Assembly: GCF_945859685.1 (NCBI RefSeq)
Contig: NC_079147.1
Span: 191,811,174-191,875,173 of the forward strand
Length of the DNA: 64,000 nt
Source of the DNA: Eupeodes corollae
Lineage: Eukaryota > Arthropoda > Insecta > Diptera > Syrphidae
Reading direction: 5' to 3'
The position numbers and the translations under genes are program-made. Positions 1 to 12,080 of this stretch are shown piece by piece (position 1 is the stretch's first letter; the number at the start of each line of letters is the position of its first letter). Below the pieces are notes generated by a model. The model saw nothing but the letters and a program-made list of their open reading frames with translations. It was not told the DNA's origin and searched no databases.

Positions 1-1050
1 CGTTTTCGAGCCAGAGCAGGGCATGTGCAGAGAAGATAAAGAACCGTTTCTTCCTTTTTCTTCGTCCATACAGCTTCTGAAAAAGTCATTTGAAAATACG
101 CCTAGTCGCGTGGAGTGCTTTCCTATTGGACAGTATCCGGTAATGACACCTATTATCGAGCTTTTATGCGATCTACTTAGAAAGAACAATCACCTTGAAC
201 ATTTGAAATCCAGTGTTGGCCAGATGTTTTTTGTGACTTGACACGTGGTGATGTTGTTCCAACTGGTGCTGCCCTCGTCACAGCGTCTTGCATTAGCAGC
301 AGTTCACAAGTAGCAATCGGTATGCCAGTACTTGCCAAACGTGGTATGATAGGCTGTACTGTAACGTTCCTGTCGAGTTCATCTGCCTTAGAAACGGAGT
401 CCAGAGATTTTGTAGCGGCCTGGCTATCTGAGAAAATACGGATATTAGATGTTGAAATATCACGTTTTCTTTAAGACAGGACAAGACTTCCTTTATCGCC
501 AAAAGTACCGCCTGGAACACGCTACAATGATTTGGAAGGCGGAATGAGAGACTTAATTTCAGTCGTTCAGAGTACACACCTCCACCAACCAGTTCTTTTG
601 TTTTTGAACATTCTGCATAAAAATGAATTGACTCATCTTCCAGGAATGTCCTTTCCTCCCAGAAATGTCTGGGAGGTATAGAAATCTTGAAATTTCTGTC
701 GAATTGCAGTTGGAGGATGGTGTAGTCTATGTGCTTTGTAATTGATTCTAAATACCTAATAATTACGGAGTGGCCAATGTTGTTGTTAGACGACTGCGAC
801 GAAGCTTTGAGGCGAATAGCAGAGCTTGCAGCTATTTGTTTGCGAAATATGTAGAGTAAGGTGTCTAGTGGAATTTTGTATCTCCTCGAATCTAAACCAA
901 TTCGGTTTTGTGTGTATTAAAAGTATTAGTCTGTCCAAGGCATTTTGTAAGAGTTCTTTTAGGATGTTAAGATGCTTTCCTGAAACTGCTATAGCAACTT
1001 CGTCCGCATAGGCATGGTGAACAACTAACTTGTCATTGAAAATTTTGGAT
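1..1050 (-). mobile_element. LOA/I-type LINE fragment (RT C-terminal part + RNase H)
   Basis: The minus strand carries a degenerate non-LTR retrotransposon. Near 1,020-990 it encodes a reverse-transcriptase YADD-like box that reads YADE, followed by SGKHLNILKELL. An RNase H segment follows at 577-293, with SFRLPNHCSVFQ and an FQAxxLAIKE-type block. After a frameshift, a Cys-rich end with CRSCMDEE lies at about 60-20. This order (RT, RNase H, CCHC-like tail) is typical of LOA/I-type insect LINEs. The copy is truncated at its 5' side near 1,050 and cut by the window edge at its 3' side. Several frameshifts and stops make it a pseudogene. A second, better copy of the same family lies at 31,620-33,665. 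Confidence 0.75.
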
Positions 1051-3147
1051 AAATTATTTTAATAGCACAAAAACTAAATTCAATCCTTCCATAATTTGGT
1101 AATTTGTGAATTCAATTTGGAAATTAACAGCATTGGCCTTTTATCAGTTTTCAGTAGAAGAATAAAAGAATATTAAAGAAATCTGGAGAAAAGTTAGATC
1201 ATTTTGTTATTTTGAAATAGGTTAACCAAAAACTGTCTGTAAAATTAAAAAACATTTTTTAATGTATTGGATATTGTTGAACATAAGAACTTCCACCTCT
1301 ATAGCGAAAAATTCGATTCAATTAAAATTTTCAAATATAATTTTCTTTTCAAATAGTTGTTTCTGTTTTTTTTTGTGGAAGATTTTTCTTCAAATGAGAT
1401 TTGTAGTCCAAATATTGAAAAACCTTGTTATTTGGAAAATAGATTTTTATTCAACTTGTCATAACATCTACTTTTTTCCAATAAACAATTTCTTTTATTA
1501 GCGATTTCAGACTATTCCAAAATTCTTGGAGGTCTTAAAGTTTTTTTAATTTCAATTAAAAACAAGAATACTATAAAGTATGACCAAAGTTTCCTTAATA
1601 CAGATTCACTTCGAATGAATAGCAGAATAAGGCTTGAAGTTTTCGTGTAATTTCGATACAACTACATTATCCCAAAAACTCACTCTAACAGCAGGCTACT
1701 TATTTTTTGAAGTGTTAAAACATATCAATGAAGCTCTCAACTCGAATCAAGGAAATTTTATTTTATTTGCTTAATCATTCTGACCTTTAACGCTTTTTAG
1801 CTACCAAGTCCAGCTCATTATTTCACAACAGAACATCGTTAATAAATAAATCTGAAGCTTTACAAAATAAGGAAGGTTTTGGCATTCACGGCATTTTACT
1901 CCATAAGTGTTCTGCATCCAAATTAATTCTTAATAATATTATGATTGCTATCGAAGAAGAAATTAATTCTTTAAAGAAAATATAAAGAATCTCTAAATTT
2001 ATTCAGCTGGACAAAATTTTTAATCAAGCGAATTCACAAATTCAAGGAATTTTGTTTGATTTTAATTTATTTCCTTTTTTTATTTTTGTTGTAATAGCTT
2101 TGGGTAAACTTAAAAATTAATGAACCCTTAAACCAAGGAAGAAATTGAAACCACCGGAAAAATATTGAAAACCGCACAACCCACATCAAACTTCCATTTA
2201 TTCAAAAATAAAAATATTTTTTCATTAATTTTTACGCAAAAAAACAAAACAAACGCGTACATAATACGAGTATGTATGAATATTCACAGAATGTAGATAT
2301 ATTCCTGTGAAATTATTATTATTAATATAATACATATATTTCCAGGATGTGTGACCCTTCATCAATAATTAAAAAATATTTTTTGATTATAAGAGATGAT
2401 GATGAAATAGCATACAAAAAAGTTAAAACAAAAACATGAACCAGAACCTGAACCAAAACCAATTAATAAATTGTCACAATTCGAATTCACTTCAACTGAT
2501 TATTACCAAAGCAATAAATTCAATGAAAAATCATATATCCTGAAACTCATCTCTCTGCAAAATTTACCAATATCCCTCTTTTCAATGGCTCTCCTTCCGC
2601 CCGCCGCAATTCGCGACTTGAAATCCCTATAAATCGGTCAACCTGCATTTCATAAATGCAGAGCTATGCATTTTCCATTAAATGATGAATAGCCGATCAG
2701 TTTTTATTTTTATTTTGCATTAAAAGACTGAGATTGGTTCTGAATCAGATGAAAATTATACCCATAACCTAGAAGGATAGATAGATGAATCCTCCAATGT
2801 GCCGCCGCGCGGTGTGTTGGTCGTCCACCTGGAGCCACTTAAATCTCACCTTCACATCCCCTAAGGCAAATTGTGAAAATCCCACCAAAAACAAAACAAA
2901 AATCTGGCTTTCAATTTGCATGACTGTCATTTCCATTTTGAAATCAGGAAAAAATTAACACAAAAAAAGGAAAATAATTTTAAAAGGATTCCTCTGAAAT
3001 TGAAAATAAAATTCATTGTTATTGAATTTAATTTGCGTTGTCAGTTGCCATCTGCTTCGGGAAAAATTGAAAAATAGCTGAAACAAAACTCGCTATTTTT
3101 TAAATGAAGAAATATTTCACTCACCAAAAATTTGCTAAGAAACGAGA
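1051..3147. other. AT-rich spacer, nothing recognised
   Basis: About 2.1 kb of AT-rich sequence with many A and T homopolymers. No ORF resembles a known family. A short GC-richer patch at about 2,590-2,850 encodes nothing I recognise. Confidence 0.5.
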
Positions 3148-5691
3148 AATAAGTAATAAGTAATAAGTAATAAGTAATAAGTAATAAGTAATAAGTAATA
3201 AGTAATAAGTAATAAGTAATAAGTAATAAGTAATAAGTAATAAGTAATAAGTAATAAGTAATAAGTAATAAGTAATAAGTAATAAGTAATAAGTAATAAG
3301 TAATAAGTAATAAGTAATAAGTAATAAGTAATAAGTAATAAGTAATAAGTAATAAGTAATAAGTAATAAGTAATAAGTAATAAGTAATAAGTAATAAGTA
3401 ATAAGTAATAAGTAATAAGTAATAAGTAATAAGTAATAAGTAATAAGTAATAAGTTATTAAGTATTAAGTATTAAGTAATAAGTAATAAGTAATAAGTAA
3501 TAAGTAATAAGTAATAAGTAATAAGTAATAAGTAATAAGTAATAAGTAATAAGTAATAAGTAATAAGTAATAAGTAAATAAGTAATAAGTAATAAGTAAT
3601 AAGTAATAAGTAATAAGTAATAAGTAATAAGTAATAAGTAATAAGTAATAAGTAATAGTAATAAGTAATAAGTAATAAGTAATAAGTAATAAGTAATAAG
3701 TAATAAGTAATAAGTAATAAGTAATAAGTAATAAGTAATAAGTAATAAGTAATAAGTAATAAGTAATAAGTAATAAGTAATAAGTAATAAGTAATAAGTA
3801 ATAAGTAATAAGTAATATTAATAAGTAATAAGTAATAAGTAATAAGTAATAAGTAATAAGTAATAAGTAATAAGTAATAAGTAATAAGTAATAAGTAATA
3901 AGTAATAAGGTAGTAATAAGTAAGTAATAAGTAATAAGTAATAAGTAATAAGTAATAAGTAATAAGTAATAAGTAATAAGTAATAAGTAATATATAATAA
4001 GTAATAAGTAATAAGTAATAAGTAATAAGTAATAAGTAATAAGTAATAAGTAATAAGTAATAAGTAATAAGTAATAAGTAATAAGTAATAAGTAATAAGT
4101 AATAAGTAATAAGTAATAAGTAATAAGTAATAAGGTAATAAGTAATAAGTAATAAGTAATAAGTAATAAGTAATAAGTAATAAGTAATAGTAATAAGTAA
4201 TAAGTAATAAGTAATAAAAGTAATAAGTAATAAGTAATAAGTAATAAGTAATAAGTAATAAGTAATAAGTAATAAGTAATAAGTAATAAGTAATAAGTAA
4301 TAAGTAATAAGTAATAAGTAATAAGTAATAAGTAATAAGTAATAAGTAATAAGTAATAAGTAATAAGTAATAAGTAATAAGTAATAAGTAATAAGTAATA
4401 AGTAATAAGTAATAAGTAATAAGTAATAAGTAATAAGTAATAAGTAATAAGTAATAAGTAATAAGTAATAAGTAATAAGTAATAAGTAATAAGTAATAAG
4501 TAATAAGTAATAAGTAATAAGTAATAAGTAATAAGTAATAAGTAATAAGTAATAAGTAATAAGTAATAAGTAATAAGTAATAAGTAATAAGTAATAAGTA
4601 ATAAGTAATAAGTAATAAGTAATAAGTAATAAGTAATAAGTAATAAGTAATAAGTAATAAGTAATAAGTAATAAGTAATAAGTAATAAGTAATAAGTAAT
4701 AAGTAATAAGTAATAAGTAATAAGTAATAAGTAATAAGTAATAAGTAATAAGTAATAAGTAATAAGTAATAAGTAATAAGTAATAAGTAATAAGTAATAA
4801 GTAATAAGTAATAAGTAATAAGTAATAAGTAATAAGTAATAAGTAATAAGTAATAAGTAATAAGTAATAAGTAATAAGTAATAAGTAATAAGTAATAAGT
4901 AATAAGTAATAAGTAATAAGTAATAAGTAATAAGTAATAAGTAATAAGTAATAAGTAATAAGTAATAAGTAATAAGTAATAAGTAATAAGTAATAAGTAA
5001 TAAGTAATAAGTAATAAGTATTAAGTAATAAGTAATAAGTAATAAGTAATAAGTAATAAGTAATAAGTAATAAGTAATAAGTAATAAGTAATAAGTAATA
5101 AGTAATAAGTAATAAGTAATAAGTAATAAGTAATAAGTAATAAGTAATAAGTAATAAGTAATAAGTAATAAGTAATAAGTAATAAGTAATAAGTAATAAG
5201 TAATAAGTAATAAGTAATAAGTAATAAGTAATAAGTAATAAGTAATAAGTAATAAGTAATAAGTAATAAGTAATAAGTAATAAGTAATAAGTAATAAGTA
5301 ATAAGTAATAAGTAATAAGTAATAAGTAATAAGTAATAAGTAATAAGTAATAAGTAATAAGTAATAAGTAATAAGTAATAAGTAATAAGTAATAAGTAAT
5401 AAGTAATAAGTAATAAGTAATAAGTAATAAGTAATAAGTAATAAGTAATAAGTAATAAGTAATAAGTAATAAGTAATAAGTAATAAGTAATAAGTAATAA
5501 GTAATAAGTAATAAGTAATAAGTAATAAGTAATAAGTAATAAGTAATAAGTAATAAGTAATAAGTAATAAGTAATAAGTAATAAGTAATAAGTAATAAGT
5601 AATAAGTAATAAGTAATAAGTAATAAGTAATAAGTAATAAGTAATAAGTAATAAGTAATAAGTAATAAGTAACAAGTAATAAGTAATAAGT
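3148..5691. repeat. Heptanucleotide satellite (AAGTAAT)n, about 360 copies
   Basis: A head-to-tail array of the 7-bp unit AAGTAAT (TTACTTA on the other strand) fills about 2,544 bp. Indels and variant units cluster at about 3,450-4,220, for example TATTAAGT at 3,453-3,475, AGTAATAGTAAT near 3,653 and AATAAAAGT near 4,215. From about 4,222 to 5,671 the array is almost pure, with only one obvious variant unit near 5,017. Since 7 is not a multiple of 3, the plus strand has TAA stops in every frame. The minus strand is open and gives a 760-codon artefact of repeated LLLITYY, which is not a gene. Array length may be affected by assembly collapse. Confidence 0.97.
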
Positions 5692-5706
5692 TCTCCTACA
5701 TTCCTT

Positions 5707-5751
5707 AAAGGATTCGCAAACTGGAATGATTGAGAGCTGTAAGTCAATAGG
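5707..5751 (+). repeat. SINE 3'-body remnant, left half (interrupted by LINE)
   Basis: The stretch containing GGAATGATTGAGAGCTGTAA matches the 3' body of the SINE at 55,664-55,959, read on its own strand. It continues at 6,871-6,915 with GGCCCTAATT and GTCACCTT. The LINE at 5,752-6,870 splits the SINE. The SINE's tRNA-like head is missing; the heptamer satellite ends only about 16 bp upstream. Confidence 0.65.
5741..5751 (+). repeat. 11-bp target-site duplication, left copy
   Basis: AAGTCAATAGG occurs here and at 6,871-6,881, exactly flanking the 5'-truncated LINE. Confidence 0.85.
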
Positions 5752-6870
5752 ACGAAATCAAACAGCTGGTTGTCAAAACCTTATGGTCACAGCAACACAA
5801 CGAAATGTATTCCCTCAGATATTCTCTCAGTAAACACAGACTACTGCACTCCCACTTTGAGTCTTAATAAGTGTTTTAAGGTTGATTTCAAATCCAGAAA
5901 AGATTGTGAGGATGAAATCGTGTCGATAGGTTTCGATACAACCATCCTTACTGACGGCTCAAAGATGGAGTGCGGAGTTGGTTTTGAGATCTTTTCTGAG
6001 TCCCTAAATGTAGCTTAATCCTTTAGGCTTCCTGAATATTTCTAGCGTTTTTCAGGCTGAACTGCTGGCAATTTGGGAGGCATGTAAGATACTTAAACAA
6101 AACCCAAACCAAAATCGAAATGCGGCTATTTTCACATAAAGTCAGGCAGCTCAAAGGCATTAACTCTGCCACATCCTTATCTTAATTGGTCAAGCAATGT
6201 CGCGATAAGCTTGCGAGCCTGGATATTAACCTCGGTGTTACCCTGATCTGGATTCCGAGCCATAGTGGTATCGTGGGAAATACACGGGCTGACGAACTAG
6301 CCAGGCAAGGATTGGCCTTTTATAGCTCACTTGCGGAAATTTTTAACATTTCTCTTGGTGCTATGAAGGGTAAAATCTTGTCTGTCTACCAAACTGAATC
6401 AAACCGAAGGTGGAGCAATTTACCCAACTGCATTATATATAGAAAGATATGGCCTACCTTTAATAAAACCCGTACAAACGATCTTCTATGCAGGCTTAGG
6501 CAAGACATTGCCAGGATTGTTGCGGTTTGTACCGGACATTGGCCTATAGGAGTTAATGCAGAGAAGTTGGGTATCTGTTACAACACCTTTTGCCGTAGTT
6601 GTAGTGACCAAAGAGAAAGTGAAACGATAATTCATTTCCTCTGCAAATGACCTGCTTTGGCAAACACTAGAATGAAATATTTTGGAAAAGCATTCTTTCA
6701 CGAACTTGATGAGCTATCTGAGACAAAGATTAGAAATATAATCTTTTTCTCAATTCACAGGTCAAACGAGTTTTTTGGGATCAAAACGGCGGCGCACTAC
6801 AGCGCTAATTGGATCACAGTTTAGGTTGCCTTGAGATCGCCATTTCTACCTACCTACCTACCTACCTACC
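5752..6870 (+). mobile_element. 5'-truncated I/LOA-type LINE with RNase H
   Basis: A 1.1-kb insertion bounded by perfect 11-bp direct repeats and ending in a (CTAC)n tail at about 6,845-6,870. It encodes the RNase H domain of a non-LTR retrotransposon in broken frames. The first catalytic Asp sits in ILTDGSKM at about 5,948-5,971, the Glu in FQAELLAIW at about 6,050-6,076, and the last Asp in NTRADELARQG at about 6,277-6,310. The block that should carry the middle Asp is interrupted by a stop (near 6,135). A Cys-rich end with CRSCSDQ lies near 6,590. The element was truncated at insertion, as is usual for target-primed reverse transcription. Confidence 0.85.
6186..6650 (+). pseudogene. LINE RNase H C-terminal half and Cys-rich tail
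   Basis: A 154-codon open stretch within the truncated LINE. It contains TLIWIPSHSGIVGNTRADEL, a strong match to LINE-encoded RNase H: the WIPSHSGIxGN block followed by the last catalytic Asp. It ends with GHWPIGVNAEKLG and CRSCSDQRESETIIHFLC, a Cys/His arrangement common at the C-terminus of I/LOA-type ORF2. The start is not a true initiation site. The reading frame is cut from its 5' part by stops at about 6,016 and 6,180. Confidence 0.85.
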
Positions 6871-6915
6871 AAGTCAATAGGCCCTAATTCTGTAAGTGCA
6901 GTTTTGTCACCTTGT
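6871..6915 (+). repeat. 11-bp target-site duplication (right copy) and SINE remnant, right half
   Basis: The first 11 bases repeat 5,741-5,751. The rest, with GGCCCTAATT and TTTTGTCACCTT, continues the SINE 3' body interrupted by the LINE. Confidence 0.7.
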
Positions 6916-9900
6916 TTTTACACAATAAGGCAGTTTGCGCAAGTCTTAATTGTTTTTGAAATATTTTGTTTGGTTAATGACCTAAAAATTGTCTTCGTCA
7001 TCGAACCACAAATGAGCTTTGTTCTTTAACAGCGTTAAATGCTCTAAGAACTTGCTTAGCAGACTGTTTTTTTTAATCATATTTTCACAAATTGGAAGCG
7101 TTTGAAACTACTCATGCCTCTAAAAATATTACCATTAACTTGTGATTGAAAGAAAATACTTAAGTACTCTAAAGGTCTGATACTTATTGTTGCACCTTAT
7201 ATAACTATCAAACAAATTATGAAGGCTTAACAACAGTTTTGAGTTCGTTTTTGAGAATTATTTTTGTTTTACTTTAGCTGAATATTGAAACGTCCAAAAT
7301 AATACATCCCGAGACAATATTAGCAAGCTTAAGCCCTTCCTTCCGATGTTGTGTTGCGTTCATTGGTTTTGTATTCAATATTTGGACAGCTTTTGCGGCT
7401 TAAACTTCAATTGGATCTTAATCTTCATATATTGAAATACCTCACTGTATTAGAAAAGGAAACCCTAACAGCTTTTAATTCGGAATTGCTTTTTAAACTT
7501 TCTTTTTTCCCTTCAAATGCATATATACTTGTTCTGGAAATGTCACCAATTATAACACAGAAAACCAGTATAAACCTCTCCACTTAAAGTTGCCTCTTAA
7601 ACTTCTTCAAAAACACAGAAAATGTAATAAACTACATGTGTATATGTTTGATATTTGAATAATTGACATTTTAAAACTAAAACGACATCAAAATTAAGAG
7701 AAATTTCCTTTAAAATTTCACACAGATTTCTTCCCCTTTTCGACTTTCGACTCAATTCAATTCAACTCGTTTCGACTCTATGAATGCCTTGGATGGAAAC
7801 AAACAAAACTTCTTGAGGCAAAAAACACCTTGTAAATTAGATTCAACCTCAATTTACTCACTCTTCCTTTTTAACTGATGGTTGAGTTCGTTGGTTAGTT
7901 GGTAGGTTGGTTGGATGGTTGGATGGCTGGCTGCAAAGTGAAAATGCACTCTCCTAACTCCTAAGTGAAACTCAAATACCTACTCCTTCCTACCTACATT
8001 ACGTTACGTAGTACCTACTCTCAACTAACAGTAGATGTACGATTGTAGGTACAGGAAAGAAAATTACATAAAACACTAGAAAAAAGAAAAAAACTTTTGT
8101 AAGCACAATCAAACAAAGTTGTGGCAGGCAGTGGCGCTTTAACGCACATTTAAACCTTCATGCCACAAAAGGACGAACAAATGCTATACCACTCCAAAGC
8201 ATCTACCCGGTCTACGAACACACTGCACAGCACAGGCATCATAATATCCTACTCTTCGACTACTTTTAGAATAGAGGTTAGGTTAGGTAGGGCCTTACCT
8301 ATACCATGTAAGGTAGGAACTACAGTCAGTTTTGCTGAACAAACTATATGAAAACCTAGCTATTTACTTACCGTTAATGTGGTTGAATTGGTGAACATAT
8401 GTGTTGCACCATGTATAAGTGTTTGTTTTGTATCCTTCCTGCTGGCATATCCTTCCACCTTACCTTCATTCGTTCGCATCATCATCGTTGTCGTTGTCGT
8501 CTTCATAGAGTTTGCTTTTATTCGGTATACGCGATGATGATTGTACCGACATACGACGACGACGACTACGAGATGCCGCAATTGTTTGTTCGCTCTTTAA
8601 CTTCCATATATCAGCCTTTGTGTTACTGTGGATGTCAACCAGCCCCTTCTCCCTCCAGTTATCCATGTGCTCCCTCACCTATGGCAATGACATTTTGTAC
8701 CTTCTGACAGGTTGTATACTTAGGTAAAGAACAGAAAGAAGTCTTTTACCTTCTTTTCGCCTCATCGGAAAATTGTGTTCCTTCTTCGGAAGTTTTAGAG
8801 CTCCGTGCGTCGCGTCGCACGATGAAGGAAAGGCTTCCTACTCATTTAAGTAAAGTCTCAGGTGTGCATGCATGATTGCGCCTTCTAAGGTTCATGTTAG
8901 CAATTGGGAATTGGATCCAAAAATCTTGTTCTTCATCTTTTTTTTCTGCTTCTGCTTCTACGTCTTGGTTTTGTTCTTGTTCTTATTCTTCAGCACTAAA
9001 GAACTTTCATTCTTCGCGCACTCATATTTGCATTGCATTACGTGAGCAGGATCCGGAAAACAGTTTGTTCTCCTGTCAAAGGTAAAAGTTATGCTTGTCA
9101 ACGAAGTACTATAAAGCTCTATACCTACTATGCGAATATAGACATAGAGAAAATGGATGCAAGAGGGCTTGGATAGAAGTTTGTTGGTTTTTATTCTTTT
9201 TTTTTTTGTTCCATACCTAGTACCTACGGTTTTCCGTAAATATTAAAAAGAACAGCAAACTTTGGTCGCGAGATTGTCAAGTTGTATATACGAGACGAGA
9301 GGTTGGAGTGAGCTTAAGACGTGATTGTTTCTAGAATTTTTGAGGCATGTAAGCCATCTATGTTTAAATTAATATTTAAGCTTGAAAGTTTCTCGAAATT
9401 TGATCCAAATGCATATAAATTGCTTATGATGATCAAGATGAAGATGAAGAAGTTGAGCTATATTATATTCACCTTGCATGATGGCTTGAGTCTCGTAAGT
9501 GAAGTAAAATGATGTTGCACAGACTATATACGAGTATAGTCACAGTTTACATAAGTAAGATTTTGTAAACACAAAATTAATGACATCGATGGTGGCACGC
9601 AGTGATGCATACGAATATATTTATGAACATCGCCTCAGAGGAGAAGAAATTACAGAGGCTTAATGTTTAGATTGGCACTAAAGTTAGATTAGGGTAATTT
9701 TGAGGATATTTGTAAACATGGATAAATAATGATTAAAAGTCTACTTTTTCTATATACACGACGCCAATTAATATGTAATTGCTAATCATATTTTTAAGCT
9801 AAAAGTGTTTATGAAATAGGGAGCTCTTTTAAGCTTTCAGGAATTAAAAATAGCATATTTACTTTTAGGCGCCTCAGCTCTGAAAATATAAGATCTAGAA

Positions 9901-10189
9901 GAAAAGTTTTTAAAAAAGGGAATTGTATTAAGTTTTATAAATAAAATAGGCCTGATGTTGATTTTTTATTAAAACACAAATTTTTAAGGAACCTATTGTT
10001 ATTCTTTTTTACCATGATAATATTGGTATTGTTCAATTATGTCTGGAAAAAATATGGGCCAAATGGTTCGCAACCCCGGCGTCACACTTCTATCCGGTGG
10101 TCCGGTGGATGTGACGAACTATCTCATCCTTAAGATCTTGAATTGTTGCTGGCTTATTGACGTGCACTTTTTCTTTTAAATAATCTTGT
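6916..10189. other. Spacer with simple repeats, no supported gene
   Basis: The stretch includes GGTT/GGAT-rich simple sequence at about 7,879-7,935, CAT/CGT-rich low-complexity sequence at about 8,470-8,580, and TTCT-rich sequence at about 8,930-8,990. Small ORFs at 8,160-8,727 overlap on both strands and are low-complexity, so I do not call them genes. A short GAGGTTAGGTTAGG motif at 8,273-8,287 recurs near the 3' end of the LOA-type LINE at 31,620. Confidence 0.4.
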
Positions 10190-10432
10190 TGGTCAATTAA
10201 CATGGCCACCACGTGAGATAACATAGTGCGTTCTCGGTTTTGGGTTTGATCTCCGTCTGTGCCACTAAAAGTTTTTTCACGGGTGATTTCTCAAATTAGC
10301 CATTCGGATTCGGCGTAAATCTGTAGGTCCCCTCCATCCATCATAGCATTACTCGCATACAGGAATAAAAGAGAGTTGTAAGTAGCTAGGCCCTAGCTTT
10401 CAACGGACTGTTGCACCACCTAATAAATAAAT
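10190..10432 (+). repeat. tRNA-derived SINE, diverged copy
   Basis: A degenerate copy of the SINE described at 55,664-55,959, in plus orientation. A B-box-like GGGTTTGATCTCC lies near 10,240. The body contains TTTCTCAAATTAGCC (10,289-10,303), GCCATTCGGATTCGG and ACTCGCATACAGGAAT. The 3' tail has AGGCCCTAG, CGGACTGTTGCACCACC and a TAAATAAATAA end. The 5' limit is approximate. Confidence 0.65.
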
Positions 10433-10559
10433 AAGACTAACTAGATAACCACTTCTACAGAAAAATATTTTAAACACTTTATAAAAATAGATGTGTTTAA
10501 GAGCGAGAATATAACCGAGCTCACAAACAACGAAAAGCTGAAGTTCAGTAGCTGTAGCA

Positions 10560-11345
10560 GGTAGTTCTTAGCACAGTCACTTTAGGTACTATCAAAAATG
10601 AATGTTTGTGGACACAATCGTTACACGAATTGCGCCCATTTTACGGTAGACGTGGTGCCCTTCATAGTCCACTCTTCAACGTTTGGTGGCCAAAATTGAG
10701 ATGACCGGTTCAGTAAACAATCAGCCAACATCAGTACGTTCAAGGAACGCAAGATCGTCCGAGAACTTCGCCGCTGTCCGTGCAATTGTACAGCAGAACC
10801 CGAGGCAGTCTATTCCTCGCCGTGCTCAAGAACTCGGCTTTTCGCAGACTTCAACTTGGGAGTTTTACATTAGCAGTTGGACCTACACTCATACAAGATC
10901 CATAACTGACCCAGGAGCTCAAAGTTCATAGACAACGCCGAATCGGTTGGAAGAGGGCCACAATTTTTGCCGAAAAATCATGTTTAGCGAAGAGGCACAT
11001 TTTTGAATGAATGGCTGTGTTAAAAAGCAAAATTGCCGTATATGGGACGACATCAACCCACGCGAGGTTCACCAGGTGATAATGAATCCTCAAAAAATTA
11101 CAGTTTGGTGTGGATTTTGGGCTGTCGGCCGGCGGAGTAATTGGTGCATAATTTTTTTAAAACGACGCTAGTGAAGCGATCATCGACAACAGCGAGCGCT
11201 ACATAACGGTGATTACTAATTTCTTATGGCCCAAAATGACCATATTGACCCAAACGACATGTGGTTTTAGTAGCAGGACGGCATTGCAGCGCTACGTGCT
11301 ACTCAGCAAACGCAACCTAGACACAACATTTACCCCCCTTATTCA
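10560..11345 (+). mobile_element. Dead Tc1/mariner-type transposon
   Basis: The plus strand encodes broken pieces of a mariner-like transposase. A helix-turn-helix-like region at 10,683-10,860 contains NFAAVRAIVQQNPRQSIPRR and AQELGFSQTSTW. The catalytic core at about 10,975-11,270 contains KIMFSEEAHF, CRIWDDINPREVHQ and ITVWCGFW, and near 11,255 DPNDMWF followed by an in-frame stop where family members read QQDG. The first catalytic Asp in SDEAH is Glu here (SEEAH). The third catalytic region is lost or unreadable. Stops and frameshifts are frequent, so it is inactive. I could not identify inverted terminal repeats. Related fragments lie at 35,990-36,760, 38,278-38,721 and 38,970-39,410. Confidence 0.75.
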
Positions 11346-11814
11346 GAATAAAAAGAGTTTACAACATTCATTGACATACTATTAGTGGCACCGAAATAAA
11401 AGCTTCTTAGCTATGATATATGAGAGGTGGAGAATATAAATTTAATGTGCTCAATTTGAAGTACATGCACTTAGTCCAAAAAGTCACGGTACAGCAGCCA
11501 TAATTTAGTGTTTTTTTTTTTTTTTAAAGTACTAAGAATAAATGTAAAAACAAAAGTGGTAACATTGAAAAAAATTTAGCTTCCTGCTTTACCTTTTTAC
11601 CAAATTTAAAAAAATTGTGATTTTCAAAATTCTTGTTTTCGATACATTGTTATAGTAACAGATCTCAGATTCAATAAAAAAGAAAGCTGCTTTACGGAGA
11701 CTTTTTGGACTATGTGTAATCCTTGGGTTTTACGCTTATTACAAGCTTATGAATTCCGAATAATAATTTCTAGTCAGAATTAATATCCGATATTAAGTCT
11801 AAGATTTATTTACT
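11346..11814. other. Spacer, nothing recognised
   Basis: AT-rich, with a T homopolymer at about 11,512-11,525. No coding signal seen. Confidence 0.4.
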
Positions 11815-12060
11815 AGAGTATACACTATGCAGTCAATTATTCTAAATTATCAGCAAAGACAGTCACTTTTCATTTCCTTTGAAAACAATATTAACAAAAT
11901 TGGACCGAAAACTGAACCTTGAGGAATGCCTATATTAATATTAGAAATTTAGTGAATTTACCATTATACGTTGAATTGAATTTTAAGGCAATATCATTTG
12001 TAATTCGTAAAAAATCGTTAATTGATTTTTGTTTTGAAATTTATACTAGTAGTTGGGTAT
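11815..12060 (-). mobile_element. LINE reverse-transcriptase scrap
   Basis: On the minus strand, about 11,935-11,880 reads GIPQGSVFGPILLILF, the conserved RT block before the catalytic Asp pair. It is followed at about 11,865-11,845 by VTVFADN, a decayed FADD box. Upstream the frame gives FLRITNDIALKFNST, the weakly conserved segment that precedes it in Jockey/CR1-like RT. Only this fragment of the domain remains. Confidence 0.6.
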
Positions 12061-12080
12061 CACGTCAAATTATATTCGAA

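Noticed and set aside
293..577. A 94-codon minus-strand ORF as a possible host gene
   Set aside because: Its sequence is RNase H of the decayed LINE, continuous with RT and Cys-rich parts in other frames.
3465..5747. A 760-codon minus-strand ORF made of LLLITYY repeats
   Set aside because: It is the open strand of the heptamer array. Three 7-bp units equal seven codons, so a stop-free frame is automatic.
8360..8727. Overlapping ORFs on both strands, some with Asp/Asn or Val runs
   Set aside because: Simple CAT/CGT repeats produce them; no splice sites or recognisable domain.
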